NCBI GenBank assembly: GCA_045634325.1
Contig: JAZRAA010000024.1
Location: 86,399-150,398, forward strand
Direction of reading: 5' to 3'
DNA: 64,000 nucleotides
DNA from: URNF01 sp045634325
Lineage (GTDB): Bacteria; Bacillota; Clostridia; Oscillospirales; Acutalibacteraceae
This document shows, one piece after another, positions 43,196-50,600 of the stretch (the stretch's first letter is position 1; the number at the start of each line of letters is the position of its first letter). Under the pieces are notes generated by a model. It worked only from the letters and a program-made list of their open reading frames with translations. It was not told where the DNA came from and did no database searches. The position numbers were made by a program, and so were the translations under genes.

Positions 43196-44149
43196 TTATT
43201 CAGTGGTTTGCCGTCTTTCAAACAAGCCCGCAATAGCATCTTTTGGGTCTGCGTCATGATACAGCATTTGATATACCGCCTCACAAATCGGCAGTTCCAC
43301 CGCATATTGTTTAGATAACTTGTGCAACGCTAAAGCGGTCGCATACCCCTCGGCTAATTTATCAAACGATTGATTGGTTACCAAACACTCACCGTAATGA
43401 CGGTTGTGGCTATGCGAAGAAAACAAGGTCGCTTGATAGTCACCCAAGTGACAAAGTCCGTATGCCGACAACTCATTGCCGCCCATAGCGACAATCAGTC
43501 GCGCGATTTCTCTTGTTCCGCGGGACATCAGCGCACCTTTCAAGGTGGATAAACCCAGCCCGTCCAAAACACCTGCGGCAATTCCCACAACGTTTTTAGC
43601 GGCGGCGCCTACCTCATTACCGATAAGGTCGGTGCCGTAGTAAAAACGAATGAGCGGACCGGAAAACGCCTCTATCAACTGTCGTTTTACCTGTTCATCC
43701 TCACTGTCGATGACCATACAGTTGGGGATACCCGCATAAAAGTCCTGTACGTGACCGGGGCCGAGCCACACCGCCACTTTGTTGGACGGGTGCAGTCCCT
43801 CCTGCACGATTTGAGACAATCGCAACCCGGTATCCGCTTCAATGCCTTTCATACATAACACAATTATGCGGTCACGCAGGTCCAGTGCATGCAACTGTTC
43901 CACCACACTGCGCAAATTTTGCGCCGCAATAGAAACAATCAGTGTTGATGCTTGTGCCACACATGCAAGAGAGGTGGTAAGTTGCACCGATTCGGGCAGT
44001 TCCAGCAAATCGTTGCGTCGTTCCTTTAAGAAACGCTGCATGTTGGCGGAACTTTCTCGTCCATACATGGTCACTTCATGCTGTAAGCCGCCTAAATACC
44101 ACGCTATCAGCGAGCCCCAACGCCCGCATCCTATCATACCGATTTTCAT
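43196..44149 (-). CDS. gpsA: Glycerol-3-phosphate dehydrogenase [NAD(P)+]
   Basis: This 317-residue enzyme reduces dihydroxyacetone phosphate to sn-glycerol-3-phosphate for phospholipid synthesis. The Rossmann motif is IGMIGCGRWGSLIAWYL. The family-specific core LGPGHVQDFYAGIPN occupies the place of the usual SGPSFAxEV. The catalytic lysine lies in GNEVGAAAKNVVGIAAG. GLSTLKGALMSRGTREIARL and CHLGDYQATLFS complete the C-terminal substrate domain. The ATG follows AAAGGAATG. It is ten bases or so after the HAD phosphatase in one operon. Confidence 0.93.
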   Translation of the reverse strand: MKIGMIGCGRWGSLIAWYLGGLQHEVTMYGRESSANMQRFLKERRNDLLELPESVQLTTSLACVAQASTLIVSIAAQNLRSVVEQLHALDLRDRIIVLCMKGIEADTGLRLSQIVQEGLHPSNKVAVWLGPGHVQDFYAGIPNCMVIDSEDEQVKRQLIEAFSGPLIRFYYGTDLIGNEVGAAAKNVVGIAAGVLDGLGLSTLKGALMSRGTREIARLIVAMGGNELSAYGLCHLGDYQATLFSSHSHNRHYGECLVTNQSFDKLAEGYATALALHKLSKQYAVELPICEAVYQMLYHDADPKDAIAGLFERRQTTE

Positions 44150-44163
44150 AGGTTATCATTCCT

Positions 44164-44811
44164 TTACAGCAATTCCAACGCTTGCGCGGGGGTGGAGATG
44201 ATAACATCTGCACCGTTTTCCCGCAACTCTTGTTCCGAGCGGAAGCCCCACAACACGCCAACCGTAAACGCACCGCCGCCTTTGCCGGTCTGCATATCCG
44301 TTCCCGTGTCGCCCAGATACATACATTCTTCCGGAGCAATTCCCCAATCCGCCAAAATTTCTTTGAGCACGGTGGGGTCGGGTTTGATGGGCTTGCCCTC
44401 CCGTTGACCAAACACCACGTCAAAACGGTCACCAAACAGCGCATCCGCCACTTTCAAGGTGGTGGAATGGGGTTTGTTGGACAGCACCGCCGTCAAAATC
44501 CCACGTGCACGCAACGCATCCAACAGTTCAACAATGCCGTCATAGGGTTTTGTGAGATATAAAAAATCATTATCATACGTTTGATTATATTCTTTAAGCA
44601 CCTTTTGATAGACCTCTTCATCGGTACAACCGTTTTTTTCTACCATACGGCGCACCAAAATGGCGGCACCGTTGCCCACCATGATTTTATAATCATCGGC
44701 GGTGTGCCCTTTTAAGTCATATTTTTCAAGCGCACTGTTGCCAAAAAAACGAATGCTCTCAATGGTATCCGAAACGGTACCGTCCATATCAAAAACGCAA
44801 GCCTTAATCAT
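44164..44811 (-). CDS. HAD-family phosphatase, phosphoglycolate phosphatase-like
   Basis: This 215-residue protein has motif I FDMDGTVSDT with the nucleophile Asp8 and acid Asp10. A helical cap of the type I (alpha) kind follows (LKGHTADDYKIMVGNGAA). Motif II is TAVLSNKPHS, then a lysine in GKPIKPDP, and motif III is MYLGDTGTDMQ. This is the Gph/PGP arrangement, so phosphoglycolate or another small phosphate ester is the likely substrate; in this family the substrate often differs. The ATG follows GGAGGTAAAAG. It overlaps the pseudouridine synthase gene by eight bases. Confidence 0.88.
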   Translation of the reverse strand: MIKACVFDMDGTVSDTIESIRFFGNSALEKYDLKGHTADDYKIMVGNGAAILVRRMVEKNGCTDEEVYQKVLKEYNQTYDNDFLYLTKPYDGIVELLDALRARGILTAVLSNKPHSTTLKVADALFGDRFDVVFGQREGKPIKPDPTVLKEILADWGIAPEECMYLGDTGTDMQTGKGGGAFTVGVLWGFRSEQELRENGADVIISTPAQALELL

Positions 44812-45688
44812 CTTTTACCTCCATGTTATGTGCTGAAAGCAATTGCCGCATATCTTCCGGCAACCCGCTATAAATATCCATACTTTCTTTACTGACGGGG
44901 TGTGTAAATCGCAACCGTGTGCAGTGTAATGCGTGGCGGGGCAACCTTTCGTCGATACCATATACCGTATCTCCTACGAGCGGGTGGCCGATATGTGCCA
45001 TGTGCACCCGAATTTGATGGGTGCGCCCCGTTTCCAGTTGCAACTGCACCAGTGAAATATCGCCATCGGTGGCAAGCGCACGCCAATGGGTGCGACTGGG
45101 TTTGCCGCCTTCGCCGATTTCACGGGTGATAATCGAACCTTCTTTGACACGAATAGGGGCATCAATCACGCCCTCTCCGTGCAATTCGCCACACACCACG
45201 GCAAGATACGTCTTTTCTACTTCTCCGGTGAGCGCAAACGCCAAATGACTGCTCTTGGAAACAGTGAGCAAACCACTGGTGTTGCGGTCCAAACGACTCA
45301 GCGGCCGAAAAGACATGGGCGTTCCTTGTTTTTCAAAATAATATACCACCGCATTGGCAAGGGTGGGGTCGGGTTTGCCCGCAGACGGGTGTACCGCCAA
45401 AAAAGGCGGTTTGTCCACTATGAGCAAATACGTATCTTCATACGCAATTTGCAGTGGAATGTCCATTCCCTCAATTTTCACATCATCGGTAGGCATGGTG
45501 ACCGTCACCGTCTGTCCCATACGCACGCGGTCAATGGTGCGACTATGGATACCATCCACCGTGATGCCGTTTTCCACTCTTTTGAGTTTCACGACCATGC
45601 GCCAAGACAAACGACAGCCTTGCCGCAAAAAGTTCTGCACCGTCTGCCCGTCGAAAGCATCGGGCACCGTATATGTAAACGTCCCCAC
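44804..45688 (-). CDS. RluA-family RNA pseudouridine synthase
   Basis: This 294-residue enzyme isomerises uridine in rRNA or tRNA. An N-terminal S4-like region (QTVQNFLRQGCRLSWRMVVK) is followed by the RluA catalytic core: DKPPFLAVHPSAG, the catalytic Asp in RPLSRLDRNTSGLL, then LETGRTHQIRVHMAHIGHPLVGD and the C-terminal HALHCTRLRFTHP. The target site cannot be assigned. A GTG at 45688 sits six bases after GGAGG (45695-45699) and is chosen; another GTG at 45694 is too close. First gene of the rluA-like/HAD/gpsA/gluQ run. Confidence 0.9.
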   Translation of the reverse strand: MGTFTYTVPDAFDGQTVQNFLRQGCRLSWRMVVKLKRVENGITVDGIHSRTIDRVRMGQTVTVTMPTDDVKIEGMDIPLQIAYEDTYLLIVDKPPFLAVHPSAGKPDPTLANAVVYYFEKQGTPMSFRPLSRLDRNTSGLLTVSKSSHLAFALTGEVEKTYLAVVCGELHGEGVIDAPIRVKEGSIITREIGEGGKPSRTHWRALATDGDISLVQLQLETGRTHQIRVHMAHIGHPLVGDTVYGIDERLPRHALHCTRLRFTHPVSKESMDIYSGLPEDMRQLLSAHNMEVKDD

Positions 45689-45726
45689 CGGCACCCTCCG
45701 TTTCCAAGAGTTAAATATACATAATC

Positions 45727-45755
45727 AGTATACTGGTTTTTGGCGTGGTTGTCAA
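45727..45755 (-). promoter_or_regulatory. Promoter of the pseudouridine synthase operon
   Basis: On the minus strand, TTGACA (45750-45755), 17 bases, TATACT (45727-45732). Confidence 0.76.
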
Positions 45756-45767
45756 TAAATGGAAGAC

Positions 45768-45796
45768 TTGCATTTTGTCGGGAAATGTGTTATACT
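45768..45796 (+). promoter_or_regulatory. Promoter of the DegV-apt operon
   Basis: TTGCAT (45768-45773), 17 bases, TATACT (45791-45796). It is back-to-back with the minus-strand promoter. Confidence 0.72.
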
Positions 45797-45830
45797 ACCT
45801 ACTGTATTAATTATGAAAGGAAGTTGCTCC

Positions 45831-46688
45831 TTGGCTAAAAATATCATACTTTGTGCTGACAGCACTTGTGACCTTTCCCCCGATTTGATTGAAAAATATC
45901 AGGTAAATATTTATCCGTTGCACGTGTTGGTAGACGGCATTCCCCACGACGATGGCGTGACCATCACTCCCGATGAAATCTATGCTACCTACCACGAAAA
46001 AGGTGTGCTGCCCAAAACTGCGGCGGTCAACACCTCCGAATACATCGATTTTTGCAAACCCTTCATTGATGCGGGTAACGACGTTATCTACATCAGTCTG
46101 GGTTCCGCACTGTCTTCCTCCCACAACAACTGCCGCATCGCTTCCACCGAAATCGACGGCTTGTATGCTGTGGACAGTTGCAACTTGTCCACCGGCTCCG
46201 GTTTGTTGGTCATTGAGGCGGCCGAGCGCATCGCAAAAGGTATGGACGCGGCCGACATTGTGAAAGAACTCAACGAAATTGCGCCGAAAATCAGTGCATC
46301 TTTCGTGATTGACAACCTCGAGTTCCTGCACAAAGGCGGCAGATGTTCCACTCTTGCCATGATGGGTGCAAATGTGCTCAAGCTCAAACCCTCTATCAAA
46401 GTGGATGCCGCACAAAACGGTGCTATGGGCGTGGATAAAAAATATCGCGGCACGTTGGAGAAAGCATTGTCCGATTACGTTGCTGACCAATTGAAAGACC
46501 GCACCGACATTGATACCCGCCGCATTTTCATCACCCATTCGGGCATTTCGGATGAACGCATTGCGTTGGTCAAAGAATTGGTGGAGCAATACGGCAACTT
46601 TGACGAAATCCTCGTTTCCCGTGCGGGTTGCACCATTTCCGCTCACTGCGGTCCCAACACGCTGGGCATACTGTTTATCACCAAATAG
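45831..46688 (+). CDS. DegV family fatty-acid-binding protein
   Basis: This 285-residue protein has the DegV opening CADSTCDLSPDLIEKY. Other family features are VDGIPHDDGVTITPDEIY, the central fatty-acid pocket segment YISLGSALSSSHNN, then FLHKGGRCS and the terminal CGPNTLGILFI. DegV/FakB proteins bind fatty acids and, in systems with FakA, present them for phosphorylation and phospholipid synthesis. No FakA gene is nearby. The start is probably TTG at 45831, seven bases after AAAGGAAG. An ATG at 45813 would overlap that site. apt follows after 12 bases. Confidence 0.92.
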   Translation: MAKNIILCADSTCDLSPDLIEKYQVNIYPLHVLVDGIPHDDGVTITPDEIYATYHEKGVLPKTAAVNTSEYIDFCKPFIDAGNDVIYISLGSALSSSHNNCRIASTEIDGLYAVDSCNLSTGSGLLVIEAAERIAKGMDAADIVKELNEIAPKISASFVIDNLEFLHKGGRCSTLAMMGANVLKLKPSIKVDAAQNGAMGVDKKYRGTLEKALSDYVADQLKDRTDIDTRRIFITHSGISDERIALVKELVEQYGNFDEILVSRAGCTISAHCGPNTLGILFITK

Positions 46689-46700
46689 GGAGTGTTCTCT

Positions 46701-47225
46701 ATGAAAAGAATGGAAGACTACGTCAGAAGTATTCCCGATTTCCCCGAAGAAGGCATCATCTTTCGAGATGTGACCTCGGTGTTGCAGGATGCAGACGGCT
46801 TGCAACTTGCCGTGGATGAAATGCAAAAATTGGCACAACTGGTTGACTGCGACGTGATTGCAGGCACCGAATCCCGCGGTTTCATCTTCGGTATGCCGAT
46901 TGCATACAACCTGCATAAACCGTTCGTGCTCATCCGCAAAAAAGGGAAACTCCCCTGCGAAACGGTGGAAAAGGAATATGACCTCGAATATGGTACTGCC
47001 ACCATTGAAATGCACAAAGATGCCATCAAACCCAGACAAAAGGTGGTCTTGATTGATGACCTGATTGCCACCGGCGGCACCATCAAAGCGGCAGCCGAGT
47101 TGATTGAACAACTGGGCGGCGAGGTAGTGAAAATCGTGTTCTTGATGGAATTGGCGGGACTCAAAGGCAGAGAAAAATTGCAAAAATATGACGTCTCTTC
47201 GGTCATCACTTACGAAGGTAAATAA
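46701..47225 (+). CDS. apt: Adenine phosphoribosyltransferase
   Basis: This 174-residue purine salvage enzyme makes AMP from adenine and PRPP. It opens with YVRSIPDFPEEGIIFRDVTSV, has the flexible loop KKGKLPCETVEKEYDLEYG, and the PRPP-binding motif VVLIDDLIATGGTI. All are typical of Apt rather than of xanthine or hypoxanthine enzymes. The ATG at 46701 lies eight bases past AGGGAG. It forms an operon with the DegV gene and ends at a strong bidirectional terminator. mtnN, which releases adenine, is encoded 2 kb away. Confidence 0.96.
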   Translation: MKRMEDYVRSIPDFPEEGIIFRDVTSVLQDADGLQLAVDEMQKLAQLVDCDVIAGTESRGFIFGMPIAYNLHKPFVLIRKKGKLPCETVEKEYDLEYGTATIEMHKDAIKPRQKVVLIDDLIATGGTIKAAAELIEQLGGEVVKIVFLMELAGLKGREKLQKYDVSSVITYEGK

Positions 47226-47228
47226 ATA

Positions 47229-47272
47229 ATAAAAAGCGGTGTGGGGATATTCCCCACACCGCTTTTTTTTAT
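47229..47272. terminator. Bidirectional terminator between apt and putP
   Basis: AAAAAGCGGTGTGGGGA pairs with TCCCCACACCGCTTTTT around TAT (about 47231-47267), with A-rich and T-rich flanks. Very stable. Confidence 0.9.
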
Positions 47273-48820
47273 TTAGTCATCAATCGAAACATCGGTTGCT
47301 TTTTCAAAAATCGCATTAACTTCAGCGGACGGTGCTTTGGTACACAGTGTCACAATCACCGCAACCAGCATGCCCACAATGAAGCCGGGCACGATTTCAT
47401 ATACACCGGTAGCATAGACAGGTGTTTTGTTGACCGTGTTGGTGAACAACACCAACCAACCAATATCCGCAATCGCACCTGCAAGAATGCCCGCCAATGC
47501 GCCGGCATAGTTGAAGCGTTTCCAGAACAGCGACAGTATCACAACAGGACCAAACGCCGCGCCAAACAGACCCCAAGCATTTTCCACCATGTTCATGATG
47601 TTACCTGCCCAAGAATTTGCTTTGCCCAAACCGGATGCGGCAATCGCAAAGCCGACCACCGAAACCACCACAACAACCGCTCTGCCAACCCAAAGCATTT
47701 CCTTTTCGGATGCTTTGTTTTTGCGGATAATCGGTTTATAGATGTCGCTGGCGAAGGAAGAGGAAGCCACCAGCAACTGCGAGTCTGCCGTGGACATCGC
47801 AGCAGCGATAATAGCAGCAAGCAAAACACCCGCAATGAAGCCGGGGAAAATATGACGAACAACCTCAATAAACACTTCTTCTTTTCTGTCAGGCAACAAC
47901 ATATCCGCCAAAGCAACACCGTCGCCAAAGAGGAAGCTTCTGCCCAAGAAAGCAATCATAATCGCCGCGCCAAGTGTCAATACCACCCAAATGATCGCAA
48001 CAGTCGCGCTCTTTTTCACCATAGAAGGTTTGCCAATCGCCATAAAGCGCACCAAGATGTGCGGCATGCCAAAGTAACCAAGGCCCCAACCCAAACCGGA
48101 CACGATATCCTGCCAAGACGCAGTGAACGGATTGGTGTTAAAAGCGGTGACGCCCTCTTTAAACGCCTCATTGAAGCCGGCATCGAAGTTGCCAAACGAC
48201 ACCATCACAATCGGCACCGCCAATATCGCAACTAGCATCAAGATACCCTGAAAAAAGTCGGTCCAGCAAACAGCTTTATATCCGCCAAGGAACGTATAGC
48301 ACAAAATCAGCAAGGCGAAAATAATCATCGCAAGCAGTTGATGGTCTTGGAACCACGGAATCACCGCCGCAAACACCAGCGTACCCGAGCGGAAAGCGGA
48401 AGCGACATACACCGTAAAGCTGATGAGGAAAATAACCGCGCACACCACTTTCAGCATAGGACTGGAAGAAGCAAAACGATTGGTTAAGTACTGCGGCAAG
48501 GTGATAGCATCACCCGACGCTTTGGAAAAACGACGCAGACGACGTGCCACCAAAATCCAGTTGGCGGCAGTGCCGAGTGCAAGACCGATGCCGATCCACA
48601 CTTTGCCCATGCCAAACGCCAGAATACTGCCGGGGAAGCCCATCAGCAACCAGCCGCTCATGTCCGATGCCTGCGCACTCATCGCAGTCACCCACGGGCC
48701 CATGGAACGACCACCTAAGAAGTACTCTTTTTCACCGGCGCCCTTCGATTTGAAGAAGAAAAACACACCGATGCCCAGCATAGAAAGAAAATATACTGCA
48801 AATGCAAAAATTTGAGTCAA
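47273..48820 (-). CDS. putP: Sodium/proline symporter
   Basis: This 515-residue member of the sodium:solute symporter family has about thirteen hydrophobic segments. The PutP-specific motif SAQASDMSGWLLMGFPG follows EYFLGGRSMGPWVTAM near the N-terminus. RRLRRFSKASGDAITLPQYL is the usual loop. AAAMSTADSQLLVASSSFASDIYKP supplies the sodium-site serines. It imports proline with Na+. TTG at 48820 is the best start, nine bases after AAGGAG; no ATG is suitably placed. The promoter lies inside the terminator region of mtnN. Monocistronic. Confidence 0.93.
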   Translation of the reverse strand: MTQIFAFAVYFLSMLGIGVFFFFKSKGAGEKEYFLGGRSMGPWVTAMSAQASDMSGWLLMGFPGSILAFGMGKVWIGIGLALGTAANWILVARRLRRFSKASGDAITLPQYLTNRFASSSPMLKVVCAVIFLISFTVYVASAFRSGTLVFAAVIPWFQDHQLLAMIIFALLILCYTFLGGYKAVCWTDFFQGILMLVAILAVPIVMVSFGNFDAGFNEAFKEGVTAFNTNPFTASWQDIVSGLGWGLGYFGMPHILVRFMAIGKPSMVKKSATVAIIWVVLTLGAAIMIAFLGRSFLFGDGVALADMLLPDRKEEVFIEVVRHIFPGFIAGVLLAAIIAAAMSTADSQLLVASSSFASDIYKPIIRKNKASEKEMLWVGRAVVVVVSVVGFAIAASGLGKANSWAGNIMNMVENAWGLFGAAFGPVVILSLFWKRFNYAGALAGILAGAIADIGWLVLFTNTVNKTPVYATGVYEIVPGFIVGMLVAVIVTLCTKAPSAEVNAIFEKATDVSIDD

Positions 48821-48852
48821 AATTTTCCACTCCTTTTTTAAAATCACGCATT

Positions 48853-48881
48853 AGTATACCACATTAAAGGCCGAAACGCAA
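48853..48881 (-). promoter_or_regulatory. Promoter of putP
   Basis: On the minus strand, TTGCGT (48876-48881), 17 bases, TATACT (48853-48858). The -35 box is within the 3' arm of the mtnN terminator hairpin. Confidence 0.7.
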
Positions 48882-48899
48882 TATGTAATTGCGTTTCGG
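48871..48899 (-). terminator. Terminator hairpin downstream of mtnN
   Basis: CCGAAACGCAAT (48871-48882) pairs perfectly with ATTGCGTTTCGG (48888-48899). On the minus strand only CCTTTAAT follows, so it is a strong stem with a poor T-run and may be leaky. Confidence 0.7.
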
Positions 48900-48914
48900 T
48901 CGATTTTCATCATC

Positions 48915-49610
48915 TCAAGTCAAATTTTGCGCCATACGGCAAATGAGCGCAACCGAATTTTTTGCCGCCATCGCACTAAACTGCGGATAGTCCATTTGTG
49001 CTTGTCCCGAAGCGTCATCCGAAATCGCACGCACCACCGCAAACGGCACATTGTTCACGTAGCAAACCTGTCCGATAGCCGCACCTTCCATTTCGCAGGC
49101 GAGCGCATCAAACGTATCCGCAATCCACGTTTTGTGTGCACCATCCGAAATGAAACGGTCGCCCGAAGCAATGGTGCCGCAAAGCGCACGCACGCCCACA
49201 CCTTGCGCGGCATCGGTCAACTTTTTCACCATATCTGCATCAGTCGGCAAATACACTTTATTGATGCCGGACAACAACCCCACGGGGTCGCCAAGGGCAG
49301 AGGTATCCATATCGTGTTGTACCACCTGCTCGGCTATCACCAAGTCGCCGATGGACAGGCGGGTGGTGAGACTGCCCGCCACACCGGTGTTGATAATCTG
49401 CGCCGGCTGATAGTTCAGTATCATCGTTTGCGCACACAAAGCGGCAAAGACTTTGCCCACACCGCACACCGCCACCACCGTCGTGTGACCGTTTAAGTTT
49501 CCCTTCGCAAACCGCACTCCGCTGACCGTTTCCATCGTTACATCGGTCATACACGCAATCAGCGGCTGTGCTTCTATTTCCATTGCCGCGATAATACCCA
49601 GTTCCGTCAT
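48915..49610 (-). CDS. mtnN: 5'-methylthioadenosine/S-adenosylhomocysteine nucleosidase
   Basis: This 231-residue enzyme (Pfs) cleaves methylthioadenosine and S-adenosylhomocysteine to adenine plus the thio-sugar, in methionine salvage and the activated methyl cycle. The catalytic Glu is in AAMEIEAQPL. INTGVAGSL and ACEMEGAAIGQV bind ribose, and the catalytic Asp lies in RAISDDASGQA. The ATG at 49610 follows GGAGAA. The upstream small gene ends 11 bases before it, so they form one transcript. Confidence 0.96.
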   Translation of the reverse strand: MTELGIIAAMEIEAQPLIACMTDVTMETVSGVRFAKGNLNGHTTVVAVCGVGKVFAALCAQTMILNYQPAQIINTGVAGSLTTRLSIGDLVIAEQVVQHDMDTSALGDPVGLLSGINKVYLPTDADMVKKLTDAAQGVGVRALCGTIASGDRFISDGAHKTWIADTFDALACEMEGAAIGQVCYVNNVPFAVVRAISDDASGQAQMDYPQFSAMAAKNSVALICRMAQNLT

Positions 49611-49621
49611 ATATTTCTCCT

Positions 49622-49798
49622 TCAATTTTGCCTTCTCACAACGGCATATTCATCGTCTGCTCGAAAATAGGGGCAGTCATCTTTGGCACTGCTCAAAAAA
49701 CGATATACCTCATCCTCGTCCATGGAAACGATACATTCATAGCTGTCGGTATACTCGTCATACGCATAATACGCACACATTTCACACGGCCCGCTCAT
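49622..49798 (-). CDS. Small CxxC protein (DUF6472-like)
   Basis: This 58-residue acidic protein begins MSGPCEMCAYYAYDE, carries a third cysteine in YECIVSMDEDE and a fourth in DDCPYFR, and ends YAVVRRQN. Four cysteines spaced this way suggest a small zinc-binding fold. The pattern recalls the DUF6472 group common in Clostridia; this is from memory. The function is unknown. The ATG at 49798 follows GAGAGGTGAG. It is the first gene of a two-gene transcript with mtnN. Confidence 0.8.
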   Translation of the reverse strand: MSGPCEMCAYYAYDEYTDSYECIVSMDEDEVYRFLSSAKDDCPYFRADDEYAVVRRQN

Positions 49799-49827
49799 TT
49801 TCTCACCTCTCAAACAATATATGTTAC

Positions 49828-49856
49828 ATTATATAGCCAACCACCGAAAATTGCAA
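49828..49856 (-). promoter_or_regulatory. Promoter of the small CxxC gene and mtnN
   Basis: On the minus strand, TTGCAA (49851-49856), 17 bases, TATAAT (49828-49833). Confidence 0.74.
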
Positions 49857-49863
49857 GAAGCAC

Positions 49864-49892
49864 TTGCGAAAGCGGGAAAAGTGTGCTACACT
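49864..49892 (+). promoter_or_regulatory. Promoter of the folT-folC riboswitch transcript
   Basis: TTGCGA (49864-49869), 17 bases, TACACT (49887-49892). The expected start, near 49899, coincides with the 5' edge of the aptamer. Confidence 0.6.
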
Positions 49893-49898
49893 GTATGC

Positions 49899-50001
49899 GA
49901 CAGAGTAAGTCTGTGAGCGTTAAGTGTCACGCGGACGGGGAGTTGCCGCGAGGACGAAAAGCGGGAAACCGCTTGCGGTTCACAAACTGCATCCCGCTGT
50001 A
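49899..50001 (+). promoter_or_regulatory. Tetrahydrofolate (THF) riboswitch
   Basis: The sequence follows the THF-I (folT motif) aptamer pattern. ACAG (49900-49903) closes P1 with CTGT (49997-50000). GAGTA lies near the 5' side, GTTAAGTG at 49919-49926, a G-rich GGGGAGTTGCC segment, CGAAAAGC, and the conserved GCATCCCGCTG at 49989-49999. It precedes folT and folC, the classic genes of this riboswitch. Binding of reduced folate should lower expression of folate uptake. Confidence 0.92.
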
Positions 50002-50013
50002 AACACGGAGATT

Positions 50014-50061
50014 ACCTCCTTTTATGGCTTGTTGCAACACTACTTTGCCGTAAAAGGAGGT
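50014..50061 (+). promoter_or_regulatory. Expression-platform hairpin sequestering the folT Shine-Dalgarno site
   Basis: ACCTCCTTTTATGGC (50014-50028) pairs over 15 bases, with one G-U, with GCCGTAAAAGGAGGT (50047-50061), which contains the folT AAGGAGG. TTATTTTT follows, so the stem could also work as a terminator. GGAG (50007-50010) can pair with CTCC (50016-50019) as a competing fold. Confidence 0.8.
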
Positions 50062-50068
50062 TATTTTT

Positions 50069-50596
50069 ATGTGCAAAAAAACACGTTCACCCGCCATCAT
50101 GGTTGCCGCCGCATTGCTCACCGCTTTGAGCATTATTTGCGGTAAGTATCTTGCCATTCGAGGCGGCGACATTTTACGATTCAGTTTCGAAAACCTGCCA
50201 TTACTGTTAGCGGGCATGGCGTTTGGCCCCATTGTCGGCGCACTGACCGCCATTGCGGCAGATCTCATCGGTTGCTTGCTGGTGGGTTACGCCATCAACC
50301 CCCTTATCACGCTGGGAGGTGCACTTGTCGGGTTTATAAGCGGCGTGTGTTTTCGCTACACCCCCAAACTGTCGCTCGGCGCGCGCATTGCCGTTGCCAC
50401 CACGCTTGCGCATCTTGTCGGCTCGGTTATAGTCAAAACTTTTGGCCTTGCCACCTTTTACGATATGCCGTTTTGGGAATTGATGGCGTGGCGATTGTTA
50501 AACTACATCATTATCGGCACCGTGGAAGGTGTCCTTTTATACTGCATCCTCAAAAACAAAGCCATTCTCTCTCAACTGCAACGAATAAAGAGGTGA
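50069..50596 (+). CDS. folT: Folate ECF transporter S component FolT
   Basis: This 175-residue membrane protein, with about five to six hydrophobic segments, is the substrate-specific S component of an energy-coupling-factor importer for folates. Typical features are the early MVAAALLTALSIICGKY, then LRFSFENLPLLLAG and FGPIVGALTAIAADLIG. The shared ECF module (EcfA, EcfA', EcfT) is not in this window and must be supplied in trans. The THF riboswitch upstream and folC downstream (4-base gap) support the folate assignment. The ribosome binding site is buried in the riboswitch hairpin. Confidence 0.94.
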   Translation: MCKKTRSPAIMVAAALLTALSIICGKYLAIRGGDILRFSFENLPLLLAGMAFGPIVGALTAIAADLIGCLLVGYAINPLITLGGALVGFISGVCFRYTPKLSLGARIAVATTLAHLVGSVIVKTFGLATFYDMPFWELMAWRLLNYIIIGTVEGVLLYCILKNKAILSQLQRIKR

Positions 50597-50600
50597 CACG

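Noticed and set aside
45807..47183. 458-residue open frame on the minus strand across the DegV and apt genes
   Set aside because: Both plus-strand genes have intact family motifs, a promoter and ribosome binding sites. The antisense product shows Phe/His/Gln-rich composition typical of a shadow frame.
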